Part shown: positions 1-5,234 of the stretch, piece after piece
How the letters are laid out: every line of letters begins with the position of its first letter
How positions within the stretch are numbered: position 1 is the stretch's first letter
Assembly (NCBI GenBank): GCA_013290035.1
Contig: JABCYT010000311.1
Coordinates: forward strand, 1 to 5,234
Source of the DNA: Alphaproteobacteria bacterium
GTDB lineage: Bacteria; Pseudomonadota; Alphaproteobacteria; Reyranellales; Reyranellaceae
Length of the DNA stretch: 5,234 nt
Direction: 5' to 3'
Program-made: the position numbers and the translations under genes
Notes under the pieces: model-generated
What the model was told of the DNA's origin: nothing
What the model saw: the letters and a program-made list of their open reading frames with translations, nothing else
Database searches by the model: none

Positions 1-2233
1 TGCCGGCTACCGCACCAATCCGAATTTCGACTCGCTGCTCGCCAAGCTGATCGTGCACAGCCCGTCGGCCGAGTTCGCCGACGCGCTCTCGCGCGCCGAG
101 CGCGCGCTCGCCGCCTTCCGGCTGGAAGGCGCGCCCAGCAACATCGCCTTCCTGCGCGCCCTGCTGGCGCACGGCGACTTCCGGGCCGACAAGGTTCACA
201 CGCGCTTCATCGACGAACAGGCGAAGAAGCTGATTGCCGCGGCCGACAAGCTGCAATCCGGGCTCTATTTTCAGGCGGCAGCACCGGCGACAACAGGCGC
301 ACGGCAGGCCGGCGCGCGGGTCGATGCCGTCGATCCGCTGGCCGTGCTGGCGTTCGGCAAGACGACGACCCAGGCCGCTCCCGAGGCTGCCGACGACGCG
401 CCGGAAGGCACCGTCGCCGTGCCGGCGCCCATGCAGGGCACGATCGTCAGCATCGCCGTGAAGGAAGGCGACGCCGTCGCCGCCGGCCAGCCGCTGCTGA
501 TCATGGACGCCATGAAGATGCAACACGAGATCAGGAGCCCGGCGCGCGGCTACGTGCGACGGATCGCGGTCGAGGCCGGCGAGACGATCTACGAGGGCCA
601 TGCGCTGCTGTTCGTCGAGGAGGCCGACGTCGAGGTGAAGGGCGCGGCGGCCGAGGAGAAGATCGACCTCGACCACATCCGGCCCGATCTCGCCGAGTAT
701 TTCGATCGTCGCGCCATGACGCTCGACGACAGGAGGCCGGACGCCCAGGCGCGCCGGCGCAAGACCAACCAGCGCACGGCGCGGCAGAATCTCGACGATC
801 TGGTCGATCCCGGCAGCTTCGTCGAATGGGGCGCCTTCGCCATCGCCAGTCAGCGGACGCGGCGCACGCAGGAGGACCTGATCGCCAAGACGCCGGCCGA
901 CGGGCTCATTACCGGCATCGGCCGCGTCAACGGCTCGCTGTTCGGGCCGGAGAAGAGCCGCGTCGCCGTCGCGCACTACGACTACACCGTGCTGGCCGGC
1001 ACCCAGGGCAAGACCAACCATCACAAGAAGGACCGCCTGTTCGAGATCGTCGAGGAGCAGCGCATCCCGCTGGTCTTCTTCACCGAGGGCGGCGGCGGCC
1101 GGCCGGGCGACGTCGATGTGCAGTCGGTGGCCGGGCTCAACACCATGGCCTTCCACATTTTCGGGCGATTGAGCGGCGTGTCGCCGCTGGTCGGCATCAA
1201 TTCGGGCCGCTGCTTCGCCGGCAACGCGGCCCTGCTGGGCTGCTGCGACGTGGTGATCGCGACCAGGAATTCGTCGATCGGCATGGGCGGCCCGGCGATG
1301 ATCGAGGGCGGCAACCTCGGCGTGTTTGCGCCCGAGGAAGTGGGCCCGATGAGCGTGCAGGTGCCCAACGGCACGGTCGACATCGCCGTCGAGGACGAGG
1401 CCGAGGCGGTCTTGGTCGCCAAGAAGTATCTCTCCTACTTCCAGGGCACGCTGCCGGAATGGCGGGCAGCCGACCAGCGCCTGTTGCGTCGCGCCATCCC
1501 GGAGAACCGCCTGCGCATCTACGACGTACGCAGCGTGATCGACACGCTGTGCGACGAGGGCTCGGTGCTGGAAGTCCGCCGCGCCTTCGGGCCCGGCATG
1601 GTGACGGCGCTTGGCCGCATCGAAGGCAAGCCGTTCGGCATCGTCGCCAACAATCCCGTGCATCTGGCCGGCGCCATCGACTCCGACGGCTCCGACAAGG
1701 CCGCGCGTTTCCTGCAATTGTGCGACGCCTTCGATCTGCCGGTGCTGTTCCTGTGCGATACGCCCGGCATGATGGTGGGACCGGAGGTCGAGAAGACGGC
1801 GCTGGTGCGCCACTGCTCGCGCCTGTTCGTGACCGGCGCCAACTTGAGCGTGCCGTTCGGCACCATCGTGCTGCGCAAGGCCTATGGGCTGGGCGCCCAG
1901 GCGATGGCCGGCGGCTCGTTCCATGCCGGCACCTTCGCCATCTCCTGGCCGACCGGCGAGTTCGGCGGCATGGGCCTCGAGGGCGCGGTCAAGCTCGGCT
2001 ACCGCAAGGAGCTCGAGGCGATCGCCGATCCGGCCGAACGGCGCGCCGCCTTCGACAGGATGGTGGCGGCGGCCTACGCCCGCGGCAGGGCGCTCAGCAC
2101 CGCGACCTATTTCGAGGTCGACGAGGTGATCGATCCCGCCGATTCAAGGCGGTGGATCGCGACCGCCCTGCTCGACGCCAAGCCGCGCCCGCGCAACGCG
2201 CACAAGAAGCGGCCGAATATTGACACTTGGTAG
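1..2233 (+). CDS. Single-chain biotin-dependent acyl-CoA carboxylase (BC-BCCP-CT fusion), 5'-truncated by the window edge
   Basis: This enzyme carboxylates an acyl-CoA in the cytoplasm: ATP-dependent carboxylation of biotin, then transfer of the carboxyl group to the acyl-CoA. The reading frame is open from base 2, so the start codon and most of the biotin carboxylase domain lie to the left; 743 residues are visible. Visible residues 1-60 match the end of a biotin carboxylase domain (NPNFDSLLAKLIV, then LEGAPSNIAFLRALL). Residues about 75-130 are an Ala/Thr/Pro-rich linker. Residues about 135-206 form a biotinyl domain with PAPMQGTI and the MDAMKM motif; the biotin-accepting Lys is residue 172 (bases 515-517). 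Residues about 225-715 form a complete carboxyltransferase. Its N half has the Gly-rich EGGGGRPGD loop (about 1088-1111) and its C half has DTPGMMVGPE (about 1757-1786), the usual oxyanion-hole regions. The tail is basic. Order and size fit the long-chain/propionyl-type single-chain carboxylases (LCC family). Acyl chain preference cannot be read here; pyruvate carboxylase is excluded because the CT is of acyl-CoA type. Confidence 0.93.
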   Translation, partial: AGYRTNPNFDSLLAKLIVHSPSAEFADALSRAERALAAFRLEGAPSNIAFLRALLAHGDFRADKVHTRFIDEQAKKLIAAADKLQSGLYFQAAAPATTGARQAGARVDAVDPLAVLAFGKTTTQAAPEAADDAPEGTVAVPAPMQGTIVSIAVKEGDAVAAGQPLLIMDAMKMQHEIRSPARGYVRRIAVEAGETIYEGHALLFVEEADVEVKGAAAEEKIDLDHIRPDLAEYFDRRAMTLDDRRPDAQARRRKTNQRTARQNLDDLVDPGSFVEWGAFAIASQRTRRTQEDLIAKTPADGLITGIGRVNGSLFGPEKSRVAVAHYDYTVLAGTQGKTNHHKKDRLFEIVEEQRIPLVFFTEGGGGRPGDVDVQSVAGLNTMAFHIFGRLSGVSPLVGINSGRCFAGNAALLGCCDVVIATRNSSIGMGGPAMIEGGNLGVFAPEEVGPMSVQVPNGTVDIAVEDEAEAVLVAKKYLSYFQGTLPEWRAADQRLLRRAIPENRLRIYDVRSVIDTLCDEGSVLEVRRAFGPGMVTALGRIEGKPFGIVANNPVHLAGAIDSDGSDKAARFLQLCDAFDLPVLFLCDTPGMMVGPEVEKTALVRHCSRLFVTGANLSVPFGTIVLRKAYGLGAQAMAGGSFHAGTFAISWPTGEFGGMGLEGAVKLGYRKELEAIADPAERRAAFDRMVAAAYARGRALSTATYFEVDEVIDPADSRRWIATALLDAKPRPRNAHKKRPNIDTW

Positions 2234-2268
2234 TCCGGCAAGGGAGATTTTCGGGGAGCGCTGACTTC

Positions 2269-2274
2269 GGAAGG
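2269..2274 (+). promoter_or_regulatory. Ribosome binding site of the ABC_sub_bind gene
   Basis: GGAAGG lies 7 nt upstream of the ATG at 2282, a good Shine-Dalgarno match at normal spacing. It favours 2282 over the in-frame ATG at 2306, which is preceded by a pyrimidine/GC-rich stretch without a comparable purine run. The site sits in the 48-bp gap after the carboxylase stop. I saw no clear promoter in this gap, so co-transcription with the carboxylase is possible. Confidence 0.6.
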
Positions 2275-2281
2275 CAGTCCA

Positions 2282-3271
2282 ATGTCGATCATTGTCTCGG
2301 GCCCAATGGTAGCCCGCCGGCGATTGCTGGGCGCAGCGCTTCTCCTCGTCTCGCCAGTCGCCGCCGGCGTCGCTCAGCCCGCGCCGGTCCTGGGCTACAT
2401 GGCTGCCAAGAACGCCGACCCGAAGCGAGTTGAGGTCTTCAAGCAGGGGCTGGCCGAGCTCGGCTACGTCGAGGGCAAGAACCTGCGAATCGAGTATCGG
2501 GAAGCCGTGTTGGATGACGAATATCGCGGCGTGATGGCCGAGTTGGTGGCCGGCAAGATCGACGTCATTGCGGCCGCCAACGTGGCGGCCGCCGTTGCAG
2601 CTGCCAGATCGACCAGCATCGTCCCCATCGTCATGCTGGCGGTAAACGATCCTGTCGGCCTGGGCTTGGTGAAGAGCCTGGAACGTCCGGGAACGAACGT
2701 GACGGGTACGACGATGTACGCGCCGCAGCTGATCGGCGAGCGATTGCGGATTCTCCGCCGTCTGGTGCCCAACCTCGACAAGATCTCAGTCGTCTTGAAC
2801 GGCAACAACGCCAACAATGCCAGTCAGCTGGAATTGATCCGTTCCGAAGGCCGAGCGCTCGGCATCGAGGCGCAGGCCCTGGACCTTCGCAGGCCTGAAG
2901 ACGTCGCTCCCGCATTCGATCAAGCCGTTGCTTTCGGCGCCAAGGCTTTCGTCAACTGCGTCGACAGTTTCATCAATTCGCGACGGTTTGCGTTGGCTGT
3001 CGAGGCGGCAAAACACCGGCTGCCGGCGATCTATTCAGACGTGGAATATGTCATGGCCGGCGGCTTGATGGCGCTCGGCCCCGGTCACGCCGAAGGCTAC
3101 TACGGCGGCGCGAAGTACGTAGACATGATCCTCCGCGGCGCCAATCCGGCCGACCTGCCGGTGAACGGACCGACGCAATTCACCTTCAGCGTCAACCGTT
3201 CGGCGCTGGCAGCGCTTGGTCTATCGTTGCCCTCCGACGTCAGCGCCCGGGTCGATGACTGGCGCAACTAG
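2282..3271 (+). CDS. ABC transporter substrate-binding protein, PF04392 (ABC_sub_bind/TrpX-like) family
   Basis: This is a periplasmic binding protein of 329 residues, the usual family length, which should capture a small molecule for an ABC importer. Residues 9-32 look like an export signal: MVARRRLL, a hydrophobic Leu/Ala stretch, then probable cleavage near AGVAQ-PA. Family hallmarks follow in order: FKQGLAELGYVEGKNLRIEY (53-72), ELVAGKIDVI (87-96), VPIVMLAVNDPVGLGLVKSL (114-133) then ERPGTNVTG, LRILRRLVPNL (155-165), HRLPAIYSD (245-253), GGLMALGPG (260-268) and the C-terminal VDMILRGANPADLPVNGPTQ (280-299). The ATG at 2282 has a good ribosome site; a start at 2306 (residue 9) would give a more typical short signal peptide. 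No permease or ATPase gene is adjacent, so it is an orphan in this window. Some family members bind tryptophan or other amino acids, but the substrate here is unknown. Third positions are A/T somewhat more often than in the carboxylase. Confidence 0.9.
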   Translation: MSIIVSGPMVARRRLLGAALLLVSPVAAGVAQPAPVLGYMAAKNADPKRVEVFKQGLAELGYVEGKNLRIEYREAVLDDEYRGVMAELVAGKIDVIAAANVAAAVAAARSTSIVPIVMLAVNDPVGLGLVKSLERPGTNVTGTTMYAPQLIGERLRILRRLVPNLDKISVVLNGNNANNASQLELIRSEGRALGIEAQALDLRRPEDVAPAFDQAVAFGAKAFVNCVDSFINSRRFALAVEAAKHRLPAIYSDVEYVMAGGLMALGPGHAEGYYGGAKYVDMILRGANPADLPVNGPTQFTFSVNRSALAALGLSLPSDVSARVDDWRN

Positions 3272-3283
3272 GTCTTCCAAAGC

Positions 3284-5194
3284 TTACTGCGCGATCCAGA
3301 ACGTGTCGGGCTGGTAGAGGCCGATGTAGCCGCCGGGATCCCAGGCCCAGTAGCCTTCCTTGGGCACGTTGCGCACCTTGGGGCCGACCACGACCGGCTG
3401 GCGGATGCCGTTCACAGTGCCGATCGAGAACACCTCGTCGGCGTTGGCCTCCAGGATCTTGTCCCACGCCTTGCGGCGCTCGTCTTCGCTGGTCGCGTGC
3501 TCCCAGTCCTTGACGTAGTCCAGGAGCTTGCAGGCCTGCTCCATGTCGCACTTCTCGCCCTGCTTGCCCTTCGATTCGATGTACATGCCCCACTTGGACC
3601 AGTTCAGGCCGCCCTGCATGGTCGGCGCGAACTCCTTGGGACTCGTGTTTGGCGAGGGCACGGCGGTCACGACGCCGGCATAGGCCGTCATCAGGGCCTC
3701 GCCGGAGAAGGTACGCAGGCGGAAGTTCTCCTTGGTCTGCGGCTTCACCAGCATCTTGATGCCGATCTTCTTCCAGTATTCGGTGATGAGCTGCAGGGCG
3801 TCGGAGTCCTCGGTGTCCTCGCTTTGATTCTCCACCACGATGATCGCCGGTCGGCCGTCGGGCAGCAGGCGGATGCCCTGGGGATCGCGCTTGGTGAGGC
3901 CGATCTCGTTCAACAGCTTGTTGGCGAGCTTGGGATCGTACTGCGCCCATTTGGTCGCGTACTCGGGCTTGAACAGCTCCGACCGCTCCATGATGGTGTT
4001 GTTCGACGGCTTGGCCAGGCCGAGATAGACGGCCTGGTTCAGCTCGTCGCGGTCGATCGCCACCGACAGGGCCCGGCGGAAGCGCACGTCGCGCATGAGC
4101 TTTCGCCATTCGTCGTCGTTGGCGTTGAGGTTGGGATAGAGCGCGAGCTGCGAGCCGGAACCGGCTTCCCACAGGCGCACTTCGACGCCCGAATTCTTGG
4201 CGCTCTTCTGCAGGAAGGTGTAGTCGCGCATGTTGAGATAGCGCGGCTGCAGGTCGGCCTCACCCAGCCCTGCCTTGGCCGGCACGAGATTGGTCGCCGC
4301 CAGGGTGAAGATCACCTTGTCGATGTAGGGCAGCTGCTGCCCCTTCTCGTCGATGCGGTGATAGAAGGGGTTGCGCGCGAAGACGTAGCGCTGCGCGGGC
4401 GAGGGTGTGGTGTTGACCCACGGGTTGAGCGACGGCAGGTCGATATTGTCGTTGGCATACATGACGTCCAGCCGGCGATAGATCTGCACCCAGCTGCCGC
4501 CCGCCTGGCCGCCCTTGGCCGACTTGTTGATCTCGGCGGGGTCGGTGTACTTGGTGTGGAACTTCTTGAGGTAATGCGCCGGCCGGAACAGGAAGAGCGG
4601 CGCGGCGCGCGCCTGGCTTTCGATGAAGTAGGGATTGGGCTTGTCCCAGCTGTACTTGATGGTGCGCTCGTCGATGAACTCGACCTTGGGCGGCTTGCCG
4701 TCGACCAGAAGCTCGACCGAGGGACCGGAGGGCGAGAGCTCCTTGTTGTTGGCGATGTCCTCCCAGAAGAAGCGGAAATCCTCCGTGGTGAAGGGATGAC
4801 CGTCCGACCATTTATGGCCGGCGCGCAGCTTGAAGGTGAACTCGCGGCTGTCCTTGGCCTCGTAGCTCTCCAGGATGTCGGGATGCAGCTTGAACTGGTC
4901 GTCATAGACGATCAGGCGCGTGTAGCTGTAGATCGTCATCAGCCGCGTATCGCGCGCACTCGCCACCAGCATGTTGAGCTGGCCGCCCGGCTGGCCGGGG
5001 CCATCGCCGCCGGCGAATTTCCGCACGATCCACGGTGGATTGGGAATGCGCTCGGCGACCGGCGGCAGCGCGCCCGACTTCACCTGGTCGGCGAACATCG
5101 GGGTTTCCCGCAGGGTCGGCAGCGGGTCGGCCGCGAAAGCCGGGGCGCAGAAGGCGCTGAACAGGAATCCCTGAGTGAAAACGCGTCGCTTCAT
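3284..5194 (-). CDS. Family-5 extracellular solute-binding protein of an ABC importer (SBP_bac_5, peptide/oligosaccharide class)
   Basis: This complete 636-residue protein should bind a solute in the periplasm and hand it to a Dpp/Opp-type ABC permease. Residues 1-21 are a signal peptide (MKRRVFTQGFLFSAF..., cleavage after AFA, giving mature ADPL). The family-5 signature region is clear: LHPDILESYEAKDSREFTFK (103-122), then LRAGHKWSDGHPFTTEDF (123-140) and FFWEDI (142-147). Other family features are YIDKVIF (290-296), the DVRFRRALSVAIDRDELNQA segment (369-388), and the late EYWKKIGIKML (472-482). The protein is longer than typical DppA/OppA (about 530-560) and has the extra N-terminal LPPVAERIPNPPW segment seen in a long alphaproteobacterial/YejA-like subgroup. 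The mature protein contains only two cysteines (C549, C555). The start is supported by signal peptide position and an upstream purine-rich site. The gene converges on the PF04392 gene with a 12-bp gap, so it ends its transcription unit; transporter partners, if linked, lie beyond the right edge. The ligand cannot be assigned. Confidence 0.92.
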   Translation of the reverse strand: MKRRVFTQGFLFSAFCAPAFAADPLPTLRETPMFADQVKSGALPPVAERIPNPPWIVRKFAGGDGPGQPGGQLNMLVASARDTRLMTIYSYTRLIVYDDQFKLHPDILESYEAKDSREFTFKLRAGHKWSDGHPFTTEDFRFFWEDIANNKELSPSGPSVELLVDGKPPKVEFIDERTIKYSWDKPNPYFIESQARAAPLFLFRPAHYLKKFHTKYTDPAEINKSAKGGQAGGSWVQIYRRLDVMYANDNIDLPSLNPWVNTTPSPAQRYVFARNPFYHRIDEKGQQLPYIDKVIFTLAATNLVPAKAGLGEADLQPRYLNMRDYTFLQKSAKNSGVEVRLWEAGSGSQLALYPNLNANDDEWRKLMRDVRFRRALSVAIDRDELNQAVYLGLAKPSNNTIMERSELFKPEYATKWAQYDPKLANKLLNEIGLTKRDPQGIRLLPDGRPAIIVVENQSEDTEDSDALQLITEYWKKIGIKMLVKPQTKENFRLRTFSGEALMTAYAGVVTAVPSPNTSPKEFAPTMQGGLNWSKWGMYIESKGKQGEKCDMEQACKLLDYVKDWEHATSEDERRKAWDKILEANADEVFSIGTVNGIRQPVVVGPKVRNVPKEGYWAWDPGGYIGLYQPDTFWIAQ

Positions 5195-5200
5195 ACTTCG

Positions 5201-5208
5201 CCTGCCCT
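5201..5208 (-). promoter_or_regulatory. Probable ribosome binding site of the family-5 binding protein gene
   Basis: On the minus strand AGGGCAGG ends 6 nt before the ATG at 5194. It is a moderate Shine-Dalgarno match at acceptable spacing. It supports the start that leaves an ordinary signal peptide (MKRR then a hydrophobic core). No -35/-10 pair can be recognised in the 40 bp that remain to the window edge. Confidence 0.45.
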
Positions 5209-5209
5209 G

Positions 5210-5234
5210 TTACTCGGCCTTTGCGCCGGATATT
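5210..5234 (-). CDS. Possible 3' end of an upstream gene (last seven codons)
   Basis: On the minus strand one frame reads ISGAKAE followed by TAA (bases 5212-5210), 15 nt before the start of the family-5 binding protein gene. Such spacing is typical of genes in one operon, and a permease or other transporter gene would be a natural neighbour. Seven codons are far too few to identify a product or even to prove coding, so this is an inference from position and the stop codon only. Confidence 0.25.

Noticed and set aside
826..2223. Long overlapping open frame on the plus strand inside the carboxylase
   Set aside because: The translation is Arg/Gly/Ala/His-rich without domains, as expected for an off-frame reading of GC-rich coding DNA. 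The carboxylase frame has clear conserved motifs throughout.
2263..2279. Weak dyad GACT...AGTC around the ribosome site of the PF04392 gene, considered as a terminator or a regulatory hairpin
   Set aside because: The arms are only 4 bp with a 9-nt interior and there is no following T-run, so it is not distinguishable from chance.
2570..2592. Perfect inverted repeat with 9-bp arms (GCGGCCGCC / GGCGGCCGC) and a 5-nt loop inside the PF04392 gene
   Set aside because: It encodes the alanine-rich IAAANVAAAVAAA stretch, and alanine codons in GC-rich DNA readily make such palindromes. There is no T-run or other sign of a terminator, and it lies mid-gene.
3240..4172. 310-codon open frame on the minus strand overlapping the family-5 binding protein gene
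   Set aside because: It is a frame-shifted shadow: low-complexity Arg/Gly/Pro-rich translation with no recognisable fold, while the overlapping frame encodes an intact family-5 protein.
4260..4905. Overlapping minus-strand open frames of 183 and 197 codons within the family-5 gene
   Set aside because: Both have biased Arg/Ser/Ala-rich composition and no motifs; the conserved signature region of the real gene is in the other frame.
1..5234. Search by eye for tRNA/rRNA genes, CRISPR repeats, insertion-sequence ends, tandem repeats and riboswitches
   Set aside because: None seen. Coding genes cover nearly the whole window and the longest non-coding gap is 48 bp.

Overview
The window comes from a GC-rich bacterial chromosome and is densely coding, with almost every base inside one of three genes. 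Codon use is strongly biased to G/C at third positions. The gene families are a BC-BCCP-CT fused acyl-CoA carboxylase, an orphan PF04392-type binding protein and a long family-5 solute-binding protein. This mix suggests an alphaproteobacterium, for example Hyphomicrobiales or a Reyranella/Bradyrhizobium-like soil organism. That placement is an inference from gene content and base composition, not from a marker gene.

Layout. (1) Bases 1-2233, plus strand: the C-terminal two thirds or so of a single-chain, biotin-dependent acyl-CoA carboxylase. The window opens inside the end of the biotin carboxylase domain. It then runs through a linker, a biotinyl domain with the AMKM motif and a complete two-half carboxyltransferase domain. 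(2) Bases 2282-3271, plus strand, 48 bp downstream and in the same reading frame: a complete periplasmic binding protein of the ABC_sub_bind (TrpX-like) family with an N-terminal signal peptide. (3) Bases 3284-5194, minus strand, convergent with gene 2 and only 12 bp from it: a complete 636-residue family-5 (peptide/oligosaccharide/opine class) extracellular solute-binding protein with a signal peptide. (4) Bases 5210-5234, minus strand: a possible last seven codons and stop of a gene upstream of gene 3, 15 bp from its start. This would make gene 3 the last gene of a leftward operon.

How they work together. The carboxylase would act in the cytoplasm, fixing bicarbonate onto an acyl-CoA with ATP and biotin. 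The two binding proteins would act in the periplasm, delivering different small molecules to inner-membrane ABC permeases. No permease or ATPase gene lies in the window, so neither binding protein can be matched to its transporter or substrate from what is visible. The carboxylase and gene 2 could be co-transcribed, but no functional link is demonstrated.

I see no RNA gene, CRISPR array, insertion sequence, phage gene, origin or strong terminator. No intergenic stretch exceeds 48 bp. I found no convincing sign of a new multi-gene system. The observations worth a second look are modest: the single-chain carboxylase architecture, the open in-frame junction between genes 1 and 2, the orphan binding proteins with twin-arginine-like leaders, and a lone cysteine pair in the large binding protein.
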